From the IMG/VR virus record IMGVR_UViG_3300021963_006848, positions 1 through 64,000 of that record: DNA of 64,000 bases. The stretch is one strand, 5' to 3'. Position 1 is the first letter of the stretch. The number at the start of each line of letters is the position of its first letter. Below the pieces are notes generated by a model. The model was not told the origin of the DNA. It did no database searches and worked only from the letters and a program-made list of their open reading frames with translations. The position numbers and the translations under genes were made by a program. Source of the stretch: a virus. Shown in pieces: positions 49,655 to 58,295 of this stretch.

Positions 49655-49692
49655 GCCAAAAAGAAAAGGAGCACGAAATTAATCGTACTCCT
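49655..49692 (-). terminator. Intrinsic terminator
   Basis: Minus strand: AGGAGTACGA pairs with TCGTGCTCCT (one G-U pair), followed by TTTTCTTTTT. It ends the transcript of the 49748-50763 group. Confidence 0.88.
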
Positions 49693-49700
49693 CTCTATAT

Positions 49701-49732
49701 GACCGGGCCTTGCTCCTACCCTCCTCCCGGTC
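49701..49732 (-). terminator. Second hairpin
   Basis: GACCGGG and CCCGGTC form a 7-bp GC-rich stem with an 18-nt loop, ahead of the main terminator. No U-run follows, so it may stabilise the 3' end. Confidence 0.5.
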
Positions 49733-49747
49733 AAGCTTTTAAAAAAT

Positions 49748-49972
49748 CTACTTGCTGAGTTCTTGTACTTCTTGTGGTAGGAATTCAACATTAACATGGC
49801 CGCAGGCCGTGCAAGCAAAAACCGGAATCGGTACATAAGATGGTACCCCAGTTCCTGTTAATAACCCAGATGCTTTTCTAAGATGAAGGACTTGATTGAA
49901 AAAATGTCCCCCGCATTCGTCGCATAAAACCGGGCTTGTTTGGTCGATACCAATATTTAATTTTTGTTCCAT
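49748..49972 (-). CDS. Zinc-binding protein with two CxxC pairs
   Basis: A 74-residue protein with CDECGG near residue 17 and CTACGH near 54, a split zinc ribbon, and a PIPVFAC segment. From memory, similar small proteins occur in T4-like and other large phages, with no known role. Confidence 0.65.
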   Translation of the reverse strand: MEQKLNIGIDQTSPVLCDECGGHFFNQVLHLRKASGLLTGTGVPSYVPIPVFACTACGHVNVEFLPQEVQELSK

Positions 49973-49974
49973 TA

Positions 49975-50226
49975 TTAACGTGGTTGTTTGTAGTATTCAC
50001 CTTTGATAGGTCCTTCTGTTGCAGAAGCAGTTTCCTTCTTCTTACGTGGCGCGGATTTTTTCTTAGGTTTAGCAGCTTTTTCAACTTCGGCTTGTGCCTC
50101 TGCTTGAACTTCTTTAGCTCCTTCTACGATGTTAGCAATTGTTTCGGCGGTATTTTTTGCCGAAGTCTTCAAGTAAATAAACCCACCGATTAATACGATG
50201 GCAGCGAAAATTACAATAATTGTCAT
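49975..50226 (-). CDS. Membrane-anchored basic protein
   Basis: An 83-residue protein: one N-terminal helix (1-19), an alanine/glutamate-rich helix (25-50) and a lysine-rich tail (KPKKKSAPRKKK). Might tether DNA or a partner to the membrane. No family is recognised. Confidence 0.55.
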   Translation of the reverse strand: MTIIVIFAAIVLIGGFIYLKTSAKNTAETIANIVEGAKEVQAEAQAEVEKAAKPKKKSAPRKKKETASATEGPIKGEYYKQPR

Positions 50227-50265
50227 GGTTTTTGAATTGATTGTTTATATAAATAGTTTAATTGT

Positions 50266-50763
50266 TTAAAATTTAGGTACCGGAGTAGGCTTGATCCTAT
50301 ACTTGTCATCCATGTGTAAGAAGAACTTATGCAAGTCCCCATCCCAATTCAACATCTCATCCTCTACCTGCTCCTTTGTTACTCTATAGTTTCTTGTAAA
50401 CTCTCTAATCAACTCTTCCAACTTCTTATTCTCCTCCTTCTCGTGATCTTCAAGTAATCTCTTCCGTCTTGCTCTCATCAAAGATGACTCCTCCACCCAC
50501 TTGGCGTAATCTGGTGACATCTTCTCCCACATCTCATTTAGGTTATGCTCGCACAATTCGGCTTGATACTTCCAATGAGGGTAATCGTAGTCTCCGTTCT
50601 TAATCCTATCTCCTAAGAATGCTCTCGAGGATAAGGGCTTATTAACTGATTCATACATTCTCCACCACGTAAAAGGATTATAATTCAATTTTCGTAATCC
50701 TTTAAGCTTTGTATTGAGGAGCTGCTCACGGGTGTGAACGGGGTTATACATCTGCTGTTTCAT
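50266..50763 (-). CDS. Hypothetical helical protein
   Basis: A 165-residue protein, highly charged, with many Trp and Tyr and a central basic helix. No known domain. It starts close to where its promoter should initiate (50767-50799), so the mRNA may have no leader. Confidence 0.55.
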   Translation of the reverse strand: MKQQMYNPVHTREQLLNTKLKGLRKLNYNPFTWWRMYESVNKPLSSRAFLGDRIKNGDYDYPHWKYQAELCEHNLNEMWEKMSPDYAKWVEESSLMRARRKRLLEDHEKEENKKLEELIREFTRNYRVTKEQVEDEMLNWDGDLHKFFLHMDDKYRIKPTPVPKF

Positions 50764-50766
50764 ATA

Positions 50767-50799
50767 ATAAAGATACGAAATAAAATGATAAGATACAAC
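50767..50799 (-). promoter_or_regulatory. Promoter of the conserved phage class
   Basis: Minus strand: GTTG, 20 nt ending TTCG, then TATCTTTATT, 4 nt before the ATG at 50763. Confidence 0.65.
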
Positions 50800-50828
50800 T
50801 ACTAAATTTCCGGAGACATCTCCATATT

Positions 50829-50880
50829 CGCGCGGGACACCTTCGGTGAAGAGAGGGACAGACGCCCCCCTGCTTCCCCC
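50829..50880. repeat. GC-rich CTTCG repeat element, copy C
   Basis: CGCGCGGG, then ACACCTTCGGTGA (a perfect CACC/GGTG-type stem capped by UUCG on the plus strand), then GAGAGGGACAG and a C-rich run. It lies 7 nt 3' of the groEL stop codon. Confidence 0.6.
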
Positions 50881-50887
50881 TCCGGTT

Positions 50888-52513
50888 TTACATCATACCG
50901 CCAAAGTCGTTTTTCTCTTCTTTATCTTTTTTGATATTAGAGATAACTGCTTCGGTTAGTAAGATTGTACCTGCTACCGATGCGGCGTTTTCTAGTGCTA
51001 AACGTGTAACCTTAGCCGGATCGATAATACCTTCGTCAAACATATTTACTACCTCTTCTGTGCGTGGATTATATCCTACCCATTTATCATTCTTATCGTT
51101 AATCTTTGTAATTACTTCTGAGATTTGCTCTAAGCTATACCCTGCATTTTGTAATATCTTTACAAATGGCTGACGGCAAGCTAACTTAACAAACTGGGCA
51201 CCTAAGTCCTGAGAAGAATGGTTTGTAACTACCGGGTTTTCATCTAGGTACTTAGAAGCATTTAATAATGCAATTCCTCCTCCAGGTAAGATACCTTCTT
51301 CTAGAGCTGCTCGTGTAGCGTGCAAAGCATCGTCTACTCGGTCTTTCTTCTCTTTCATCTCTACTTCAGTATGACCACCTACATATACAATCGCTACTCC
51401 GCCAATAAACTTAGCTAAACGATCTTGTAGATTTTCTTTTTCGAATGGAGATTTAGCTTCGTCGATTTGAGTCTTTAATTCTTCTACTCGACCTGTAATG
51501 GCTGCATCTTCTCCTGAAGCATCAATAATTGTAGTAGTGTCTTTTCCTACCGTTACTTTCTTAGCTTTACCTAACCACTCAGGGTTAAACTTCTCTAACT
51601 TCATTGCTTTCTCTGAAGAGATTACCTGGCCACCTGTCAATATCGCAATATCTTCTAGAACTGCTTTTCTACGATCTCCAAATTCAGGAGCTTTAACAGC
51701 TACACATGATAAGATACCTCTCATCTTGTTAACTACTAATGTAGATAATGCTTCTCCGTCAATATCATCAGCGATGATTAATAGAGATTTATTCTGCGAA
51801 GAACATGCTTCTAATACAGGGAGTAACTCTTTAACAGAGTTTAATCGCTTGTCTGTAATTAAGATCAACGGACTTTGAAGAACGGCTTGCATAGTGCTAT
51901 TATCTGTTACAAAGTACGGGGACTTATAACCTCTGCCGAATTGCATACCTTCTACTGTTTCCAGATAGGTTTCTCCGGTACGTGATTCCTCGATTGTAAC
52001 AACTCCATCTCTGCCAACTTTGTCCATGGCAGTGGAAATCAACTCACCTACTTCGGTGTCGTTATTAGCTGAGATGGTAGCAACCTGTTTAAGCTGTCCT
52101 TCGTCCGTGATTTCTTTAGAGTAATTTTCTGTCAAGTATTCAACTACTGCTGATACTGCTTTATCTACTCCTCTTTTAATTTCTACTACGTTATCTGAGT
52201 CGTCAATTGGTGAATTAGCAATAGCATAAGCTAACAAGGTAGATGTTGTTGTACCATCTCCTGCTTCGTCAGCAGTCTTAATCGATGCTTGCTTTACTAA
52301 CTGCGCTCCAATGTTAGGAACTCTTTCCTCTAATTCAATAGCTTTTGCTACTGTAACACCATCTTTTGTCGAAACAGGACTGCCCATTTCTTGTTCGATG
52401 ATAACGTTACGTCCTGATGGACCTAATGTTGCTACAACTGCATCTGCTAATTGTTTAACTCCTTGCAATAACTCTTCACGAGCTACTTTTGAATATGTTA
52501 CTTTCTTTTCCAT
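50888..52513 (-). CDS. groL: Chaperonin GroEL
   Basis: A 541-residue protein, full length for GroEL, starting KKVTYSKVAREELLQGVKQL with DGVTVAKAI, GDGTTTSTLLAYAI (ATP-binding) and a C-terminal GGMM tail. It forms the 14-mer folding chamber together with GroES. It overlaps the groES stop by one base, so the two are translated together. Phage-encoded full GroEL is known but uncommon; it likely folds virion or modification enzymes. Confidence 0.97.
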   Translation of the reverse strand: MEKKVTYSKVAREELLQGVKQLADAVVATLGPSGRNVIIEQEMGSPVSTKDGVTVAKAIELEERVPNIGAQLVKQASIKTADEAGDGTTTSTLLAYAIANSPIDDSDNVVEIKRGVDKAVSAVVEYLTENYSKEITDEGQLKQVATISANNDTEVGELISTAMDKVGRDGVVTIEESRTGETYLETVEGMQFGRGYKSPYFVTDNSTMQAVLQSPLILITDKRLNSVKELLPVLEACSSQNKSLLIIADDIDGEALSTLVVNKMRGILSCVAVKAPEFGDRRKAVLEDIAILTGGQVISSEKAMKLEKFNPEWLGKAKKVTVGKDTTTIIDASGEDAAITGRVEELKTQIDEAKSPFEKENLQDRLAKFIGGVAIVYVGGHTEVEMKEKKDRVDDALHATRAALEEGILPGGGIALLNASKYLDENPVVTNHSSQDLGAQFVKLACRQPFVKILQNAGYSLEQISEVITKINDKNDKWVGYNPRTEEVVNMFDEGIIDPAKVTRLALENAASVAGTILLTEAVISNIKKDKEEKNDFGGMM

Positions 52514-52824
52514 TAGTTTACTAATTCTGTTTTTTCTTTTACTGTTGCTAAAATTTCTCTATCTTGTGTGATGTAGTATTCATCTCCTTCAAATTCGATA
52601 CGGATTGTACCGATCTTAGGAACTAATACAATATCTCCTACTTTAGCATTAACTCGAATATAATGTCCAAATTCAGATTGACGTCCTGGTCCTATAGCTA
52701 TTACTTGACCCATTTCTGGACGTTCTTTACCCATATCTGGAATTACGATATTACCATACATTTGCTCATCTTCCTCGATAGGTTTAATAAGCACACGGTC
52801 ATTTTGAGGTTCTAATACTTTCAT
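52513..52824 (-). CDS. groS: Co-chaperonin GroES
   Basis: A 103-residue protein: LEPQNDRVLIKPIEEDEQMYGNIVIP is the GroES barrel start with the mobile loop, and GDIVLVPKIGTIRIEFEGDEYYITQDREILA the rest. It caps GroEL. Length and order are normal. It has its own promoter-like site (52850-52880) and a start overlapping groEL. Confidence 0.92.
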   Translation of the reverse strand: MKVLEPQNDRVLIKPIEEDEQMYGNIVIPDMGKERPEMGQVIAIGPGRQSEFGHYIRVNAKVGDIVLVPKIGTIRIEFEGDEYYITQDREILATVKEKTELVN

Positions 52825-52849
52825 GATGTTTATAACTTGTTTATTAAAT

Positions 52850-52880
52850 TTAATATACGAACTATTACTTTAAAATCAAA
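52850..52880 (-). promoter_or_regulatory. Promoter of groES-groEL
   Basis: Minus strand: TTTG, 19 nt ending TTCG, then TATATTAA. The TTTG lies in the 3' arm of a small AAACTC/GAGTTT hairpin (52878-52896) at the end of the upstream hsp20 gene, so a terminator and promoter may overlap. Confidence 0.6.
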
Positions 52881-52897
52881 CTCTAGGGCAGAGTTTT

Positions 52898-53305
52898 TTA
52901 CTTAATTTTTAAAGTTTTTGGTTTAGCTTTTTCCGAAATAGGGATAGCAATTTCTAACAAACCATTTTCAAGCTTAGCTTCTGCTTTACTTAGATCATAC
53001 TTTGCTGAGATTTTGTATCCTAGATCGAAAGAACGTCTTGCTAGACCTCTATGTATTGTTCCGGGATGTAACGTATCATCTTCTTCCGGTTTTTTATAAC
53101 TAATTTTGAGAATATCTTCTTCGATATTCACTTTTACATCTTCCTTTGTAAGACCGGTACATGCGACTTCGAAGTGAAGTTTGTCGTCGGTGTAGAAAAT
53201 GTTTAAGGGGTGTGGTTGTTTTGCCGTTGCGGCCGAGAGAAATCCACTTGTTGGGTGGAAAAAATTGTGAAATAAGATGTCGAATTCATTGAAATTTGTA
53301 CTCAT
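52898..53305 (-). CDS. Small heat-shock protein (Hsp20 family)
   Basis: A 135-residue protein with an alpha-crystallin domain: LHFEVACTGLTKEDVKVNIEEDILKISY (about 51-79), ARRSFDLG and AKLENGLLEIAIPIS, ending in a short KTLKIK tail instead of the usual IxI motif. It should hold unfolded proteins. Placed directly before groES/EL, it completes a chaperone set. Confidence 0.92.
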   Translation of the reverse strand: MSTNFNEFDILFHNFFHPTSGFLSAATAKQPHPLNIFYTDDKLHFEVACTGLTKEDVKVNIEEDILKISYKKPEEDDTLHPGTIHRGLARRSFDLGYKISAKYDLSKAEAKLENGLLEIAIPISEKAKPKTLKIK

Positions 53306-53395
53306 TTGATTTACAGTTTGTGAGGTCCTAAGATCCTCGGTTTAACATTTGGTTAATATAACTACTCGCCCTAGAGTCGATTTAATATAAATATC

Positions 53396-53740
53396 TTATG
53401 TCCAAAAAACCTGCACACCAATAATAGCGCATGCAAGTAAAAGACATACGAATGTTTTGGTTGTAACCGGTTCATTAAATAATGCATAACTCATTATATA
53501 AAAAACTATAATACCTATTCCAAACCCTATCAAACGGCTTGGCCAGATCTCTCCATTAAAAGCAGCTACAAATTTTTCTACTGATTTAATGAATAGAATA
53601 GAAATAGGAATTGATATTAATAAGACCCAAAATGGATATTTAGCATACCACCCCCACTTTATATTTCCTTGGAGTTGTAGGAACGTTATGATTTGAGCCA
53701 ACGTTCCATACAATGCTCCTTCTAGTAATAATTTATACAT
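53396..53740 (-). CDS. Membrane protein with four helices
   Basis: A 114-residue protein starting MYKLLL with four hydrophobic segments (about 4-21, 32-52, 60-85 and 93-113). A start seven residues upstream would overlap the polymerase stop by 11 nt; the ATG at 53740 follows that stop after 7 nt. No family is recognised. Confidence 0.55.
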   Translation of the reverse strand: MYKLLLEGALYGTLAQIITFLQLQGNIKWGWYAKYPFWVLLISIPISILFIKSVEKFVAAFNGEIWPSRLIGFGIGIIVFYIMSYALFNEPVTTKTFVCLLLACAIIGVQVFWT

Positions 53741-53747
53741 AATAATT

Positions 53748-56063
53748 TTAGTGCCCATCTCTCCAGTTATCAGAAATCTCTGGTGGTGCTTTTAGGGTTA
53801 CACCCGGAAGAACTGTTGTAGTCTCCATGATGTTTCGTACTATAGGCGCAAACATCTCTGCGTCTTTTTCCGATACGTTTATAATTAACTGGTCATGTAC
53901 TTGAGCTTGCACTCTAGCATCAATGCCTAGTTCTTTTGCTTTACGGTTAATTTGAACTGCTGCTCGGTTTACTACCGCAGCTGCTAATGACTGTAATTGA
54001 AAGTTAAGACAGTTATTAAGGCCGTTTCGATAGTCTCTATAAAGAGCCATCACATCATCTTTACCGTACTGAGTTGCTAGTTCATTTCTAAACTTCCAAT
54101 CCATAATCTTTTCTCCGTATCTATCGTAAATTCGTTTTACTTTAGGTAAGTGACGAATACGCCCTACGTAGTTAGTAATAAATCCATGCTCTTTAACTTG
54201 CTTTCTAGAGTTCTCTCTCCAAGACTTTAACTCAGGGAAACCATCTAGATAACCTTGTACGAGTTTCTCAGCTTCTTTTTGAGGGATACCTAAAGTCATA
54301 CCTAATGCATAAGCCTCCATACCGTAAGCAATTCCTAACGAGTAAGCCTTAGCTTGATTACGTTTAACAGGGTCAAGTTTCTTAAGATAGTTAGGAGCTT
54401 TCTTATCTGGAGATACGCCTTCTAGTTTTTCAGTCTGAATAGCAACAGTAGAATAGAAGTCCCAACCATTATTAAAGATCTCTTGTAGTTTAATATCACC
54501 AGCTACAGAAGCAAAACAGTGAGGTTCTAGAGACTCGTAATCGGCGTCAATTACCTTACGTCCTTCACCAGCAATCAAAAATGCACGAACTATATTAGTA
54601 TACTTTACAATAATAGGAGCATCTTCCCCCTCTTCTTTCGGTTTAGGTAATTGTTGAGCATCTGAACCGTAACGTCCGGATACTGTACCGTTCTGCTTGA
54701 AGTAGAAATAATAACGTCCGTCTTCTGAGCCGTCAATAAAGCGGTCAATGTAGGTAGATTTAATCTTTAGAAGCTTATTATAGATTCGTAAGTTTTCTGC
54801 CCAAGTATATTCTTTAGATAAGTCCTCTAACATCTCCATATCAAATTGATCAGTTCCTTTAGTAGTCTTAGACTTAGCTTTGATACCCATATACTTGAAT
54901 ACAATCTCACCTAGGTGTTTTTTAGATTGAATGTTAATATACTCACCGTCGTTAGTTTCTTTCCACATCGCCATTGAAATACGAGCAACCTCTAATGGAT
55001 CTAGCAATTTAACATCCCCGGTAAGTAAGAATTCTTTATAGATAGAATCTTCTAGTTCAGAAACAGTCTTATTAGTAATAGAGTATTTACCAGTCTTCTC
55101 AGATCGAGGTAAAGGTAGAGAGTACCTTTTACATAACTCTTGAGCCCAGTTACCTTTATTAGTAGGAGGGTAGTTACTAAATGCAGTATCCATTACCCAA
55201 TTCTTACCATCATCGGTAGCTAATAGACTCTTCATTACGATCTTCTTATTTTCAATAAGATCTGCCTGTATCTCACTGTGAACTTGACGTAATAAATCCA
55301 TATCAAGATCAACGCCATACTCTTCCATCGGAACAGTAACTTCACGGTAGATAGGCATAACCTCTTCTTCAAAGAAGAACTTTTCTAGATTCTCTTGTTT
55401 TAGTTTATCTAAGTATAGGTTGCAAATACGTAACGTTAAATCGGTATCGGCAGCAGCATACTTAGATAGTATCTCCATATCGGCTTTGTAGATCTCGTAG
55501 TTTTCTTTCGTAACAGATCCTCCGTTAGCTTTTATAGATTCTTTAAGTTCTATCTGCTCTTTGTTGGCTGCTTCTTCTACATCTAAACCTAATGCTTTCT
55601 GATTCATAATAGCAATTGATTTCAATCCAAATGGATTACCAAAACCAAAAGCTCCATCTTCTTGAACCGTATGAACAAGTAACCCAGTATCTACCCAAAG
55701 ATCTTCTAACAGGTCAATACCGTAATAGTTTTTTACAAATCGAGTATCGAAAGAGGCGTTATGCATTACAAGCTTTTTACCTTTTAACATTGGTAGTAGC
55801 TTCTTAGTAATAGCATGAGCTCCTCTACCACCGATTAGACATTCCTCTAACTGCTGTGTAGTAGCGTTCCACATTTGAGTAGGTAGGTAAAAACCTATAC
55901 CTTCATCTCCGGATACTGACCAACCTACTATGCTACCTTTTCGCATATTAAGAGAGTCAGTCTCGGTATCGAATGCTATAACTTCAGAAGCATTAATATG
56001 TTCGATCAGTAGGTCTACTAATTCAATAGAGTCTACGGTGTAGTATTTTTTTTCTATATTCAT
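53748..56063 (-). CDS. polA: DNA polymerase, family A
   Basis: A 771-residue protein. N-terminal 3'-5' exonuclease: AFDTETDSLNM (about 31-41), HNASFDTRF and YAAADTDLTLRI. Polymerase: DADYESLEPHCFA (motif A), KAYSLGIAYGM (motif B, O-helix) and VHDQL (motif C, normally VHDEL). No 5' nuclease domain, so it is shorter than host PolA and similar to phage replicative enzymes. It likely copies the phage genome. The position equal to E. coli Phe762 is Leu. Confidence 0.95.
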   Translation of the reverse strand: MNIEKKYYTVDSIELVDLLIEHINASEVIAFDTETDSLNMRKGSIVGWSVSGDEGIGFYLPTQMWNATTQQLEECLIGGRGAHAITKKLLPMLKGKKLVMHNASFDTRFVKNYYGIDLLEDLWVDTGLLVHTVQEDGAFGFGNPFGLKSIAIMNQKALGLDVEEAANKEQIELKESIKANGGSVTKENYEIYKADMEILSKYAAADTDLTLRICNLYLDKLKQENLEKFFFEEEVMPIYREVTVPMEEYGVDLDMDLLRQVHSEIQADLIENKKIVMKSLLATDDGKNWVMDTAFSNYPPTNKGNWAQELCKRYSLPLPRSEKTGKYSITNKTVSELEDSIYKEFLLTGDVKLLDPLEVARISMAMWKETNDGEYINIQSKKHLGEIVFKYMGIKAKSKTTKGTDQFDMEMLEDLSKEYTWAENLRIYNKLLKIKSTYIDRFIDGSEDGRYYFYFKQNGTVSGRYGSDAQQLPKPKEEGEDAPIIVKYTNIVRAFLIAGEGRKVIDADYESLEPHCFASVAGDIKLQEIFNNGWDFYSTVAIQTEKLEGVSPDKKAPNYLKKLDPVKRNQAKAYSLGIAYGMEAYALGMTLGIPQKEAEKLVQGYLDGFPELKSWRENSRKQVKEHGFITNYVGRIRHLPKVKRIYDRYGEKIMDWKFRNELATQYGKDDVMALYRDYRNGLNNCLNFQLQSLAAAVVNRAAVQINRKAKELGIDARVQAQVHDQLIINVSEKDAEMFAPIVRNIMETTTVLPGVTLKAPPEISDNWRDGH

Positions 56064-56527
56064 TATGCAAATTTTTCGATTAAAGGATTCTTATCTACTG
56101 GTAACCATACTCCAATGCTGCCATCTTTTAAATGAGACGTCTTAATACTACGATCTTTTAATCGTTTATCAATGTAACCTCTCATCTCGTTGACGCTATA
56201 AAAGTATATATTCTTAGTATATACACTGTAGCAAAATATCCAATCAGACTTAGTTGTATTAAACCAACCTAACTTACCGGTGCCTTTATAAAGCTCCATA
56301 AACGTAAGTCCTGATTCACCGATATTAGCCTTTGCATCACCTCTATCCCAGGTGTTAGTCTTTCGATTAAAAAATTCGAAATCTAAACCTTTTTGTTGAT
56401 AGCCTTTGAATGCAGAGTAATCGGTTAGGTCTTTTACTTCTGTAATCTGACTTAGAGCTTGAATAACTGCGTATTCCCCTACTCTACCCTTCTCTAACTT
56501 TAATTGAAAATCTTCTTTTGTAGCCAT
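56063..56527 (-). CDS. PD-(D/E)XK-like nuclease candidate
   Basis: A 154-residue protein starting MATKED. GRVGEYAVIQALS, GLDFEFFNR and RGDAKAN give an E...D...DxK order that resembles PD-(D/E)XK nucleases such as Holliday-junction resolvases. It overlaps the polymerase start by one base. The preceding promoter-coded extension (RTLRYN) is excluded. Catalysis is inferred. Confidence 0.55.
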   Translation of the reverse strand: MATKEDFQLKLEKGRVGEYAVIQALSQITEVKDLTDYSAFKGYQQKGLDFEFFNRKTNTWDRGDAKANIGESGLTFMELYKGTGKLGWFNTTKSDWIFCYSVYTKNIYFYSVNEMRGYIDKRLKDRSIKTSHLKDGSIGVWLPVDKNPLIEKFA

Positions 56528-56544
56528 ATTATAACCTTTATTAT

Positions 56545-56582
56545 TATACCTTAATGTACGAAAAAAAAGGGGAAGTTCCAAC
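56545..56582 (-). promoter_or_regulatory. Promoter embedded in a terminator
   Basis: Minus strand: GTTG, 20 nt of mostly C and T, then TACATTAAGGTATA. GTTG lies in the loop of the terminator hairpin and the T-run is part of the spacer. Confidence 0.7.
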
Positions 56583-56592
56583 TGCTTCCCCT
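56561..56592 (-). terminator. Intrinsic terminator overlapping a promoter
   Basis: Minus strand: AGGGGAAG pairs with CTTCCCCT around a 9-nt loop, followed by TTTTTTT. It stands 5 nt after the stop at 56598. Confidence 0.9.
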
Positions 56593-56597
56593 ATTAT

Positions 56598-56861
56598 TTA
56601 ATACTCTCCGTAAAGATCAAATTTCTCTGGTTCCGGAGGGGTAACTGTGATTTCCTGCTCACGGATTGCATAAAGCTTTCCGGCAAGTGGATCTAATCTA
56701 TATGCTCCTTTAAACTTAGTCTTACGTAGGTAGGTTGTCAATGTTGGAACCAACCCTTCTATAACAACTCCTAAATCTATGTTCAGCTCCCAGTTATCAC
56801 CAGGAGGAACACGGGTAGCAATATGCTCTGTGAATTCTTGTTTAATTACTTCTGTTGCCAT
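56598..56861 (-). CDS. Hypothetical protein
   Basis: An 87-residue acidic protein of strands and turns, with no recognised domain. It follows queF directly (1-nt overlap) and ends at a terminator, so it is the last gene of the deazaguanine run. Confidence 0.55.
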   Translation of the reverse strand: MATEVIKQEFTEHIATRVPPGDNWELNIDLGVVIEGLVPTLTTYLRKTKFKGAYRLDPLAGKLYAIREQEITVTPPEPEKFDLYGEY

Positions 56862-57775
56862 TATTGACGTAACGTTTTAGCGATAGTGTATTCTGGTTCT
56901 GTAAAGAAATCTGGGATGTAGCTCTGATGAGTAGCTCGGATAGGGTTAATATCTAAACCTCCTCTACGGGTGTATAAACATGCTACCATTAACTGCTCTG
57001 GTTTATATGCATCAGTTAAATGCTTGAATACCATTTCACAAATCTCTTCATGGAAGTGGGATACAGTTCTATGAGATACAATATACTTTGCTAAAGACTC
57101 AGGAGAAGGCATATTCGTACCTTCCATACGGATGTAAACATCGCCCCAGTCTGGTTGATTTGTTACTCTACAGTTTGAACGTAATAAGTTAGACTTATAC
57201 CGTACTTCTGCTGTTCCTACTTCTGCAACGAATTTAGTTTCTAACTGACTAGCATCAGATTTAAAGGAAGTAAAATCTACTTGATCTAAATCAGCTGCAT
57301 CAGCTAAATCTACATAACCTTCGAATGTAATTGGATTAGCTTCTTCTATCGTTGAATAGAAACTAACTGTAGTAGTGGTATTTAGTAACTCATCTAAATC
57401 TCTCTTTACCCTAGCTTCAATACCTGCAATACAATCTGCTGCTGTTTCTCCGATACGAGTCATATTAAATGAGTTTAGGTATAGTTTAATAGATTTAGAC
57501 TCTACGTGAAACTCTGAAGAAGCAGGGCATACAATCTTCAACATACCTGCTACAGGCTGTCCTTTAGTTGTAATGGCTGAAACCTCATATGCATTCCATG
57601 TATCTACTCCTACGAATTCTTTACCAGATAACTCATAAGCTTCTCGATTTAAGTATCGAGGAATCTTTACTAACAATTCCGGATCATAGGTATCTTTATA
57701 ACCTTCACCACCGACTTTACCTAAATGCTTACCGGCAATGGCTACTACTGCTTCTTGATTTTTTTCGTTTGACAT
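56861..57775 (-). CDS. queF: preQ0 reductase QueF (bimodular type)
   Basis: A 304-residue protein: IPRYLNREAYEL, FVGVDTWNAYEVSAI, ESKSIKLYLNSFNMTR, LRSNCRVTNQPDWGDVYI (with the active-site Cys and Asp), HFHEEICE and CLYTRRGGLDINPIRA. This matches the long QueF of E. coli type, which reduces preQ0 to preQ1 with NADPH. QueF beside a DpdA-type enzyme means preQ1, not preQ0, is the likely DNA base here. About 20 residues longer than the E. coli enzyme. Confidence 0.92.
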   Translation of the reverse strand: MSNEKNQEAVVAIAGKHLGKVGGEGYKDTYDPELLVKIPRYLNREAYELSGKEFVGVDTWNAYEVSAITTKGQPVAGMLKIVCPASSEFHVESKSIKLYLNSFNMTRIGETAADCIAGIEARVKRDLDELLNTTTTVSFYSTIEEANPITFEGYVDLADAADLDQVDFTSFKSDASQLETKFVAEVGTAEVRYKSNLLRSNCRVTNQPDWGDVYIRMEGTNMPSPESLAKYIVSHRTVSHFHEEICEMVFKHLTDAYKPEQLMVACLYTRRGGLDINPIRATHQSYIPDFFTEPEYTIAKTLRQ

Positions 57776-57776
57776 A

Positions 57777-58295
57777 TTATTTTATAAAATTTAAAATTTG
57801 ATCTACTCTTTGCATAGGTGAACCAGTTATAGTTAAGTAAGGTTGTCTAACTGTTTCTAATTCTGATTTAAAACGTTCATCTATCTTCTTTCTCCACTCT
57901 TCATTAACACTTCTCACTCCATCATCTACTGATTCGAATTCAATAGGAAAATAAACATAATGTGTGTATTCTCCTTTGATTCTATTCCAAGTATCTTGAA
58001 TAAAGTCATGAGTACCTCTATCTATACCATCCATGAAACAAGTATAAACTAAAACGTCCATATAGCATCTATCTAAGACTAAGTTATAAGGCTTAAGTAA
58101 AGCTTCTAAGTGAAAAGAACTAATAGCTAACTGAGTAGCATCACTGCCATACTCGTTAATAGGAAAACCATAACTTGCTACAGTTCGAGTAGATTCATTT
58201 ATAAACTCATACTTAGGTAATTTATTCTTAAGAAGCTCATATACCGTAGTCTTACCTGTGCTACTTGCTCCTACTAATGCTATTCTTTTTATCAT
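57777..58295 (-). CDS. P-loop kinase, NadR/AAA_28-like
   Basis: A 172-residue protein with IALVGASSTGKTTVYELL (4-21), a Walker A motif, LDRCYMDVLVY (about 73-83), and a Walker B-like stretch VYFPIEF. It resembles the small ATPases and nucleotide kinases of the NadR-C-terminal type. It may phosphorylate a nucleoside or base related to DNA modification. Overlaps the formyltransferase gene by 4 nt. Confidence 0.65.
   Translation of the reverse strand: MIKRIALVGASSTGKTTVYELLKNKLPKYEFINESTRTVASYGFPINEYGSDATQLAISSFHLEALLKPYNLVLDRCYMDVLVYTCFMDGIDRGTHDFIQDTWNRIKGEYTHYVYFPIEFESVDDGVRSVNEEWRKKIDERFKSELETVRQPYLTITGSPMQRVDQILNFIK

Noticed and set aside
49645-49836. Frame over the terminator region
   Set aside because: It spans two hairpins and the end of a better supported zinc-protein gene.
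51498-51878. 126-residue plus-strand frame within groEL
   Set aside because: Antisense shadow of a fully conserved gene.
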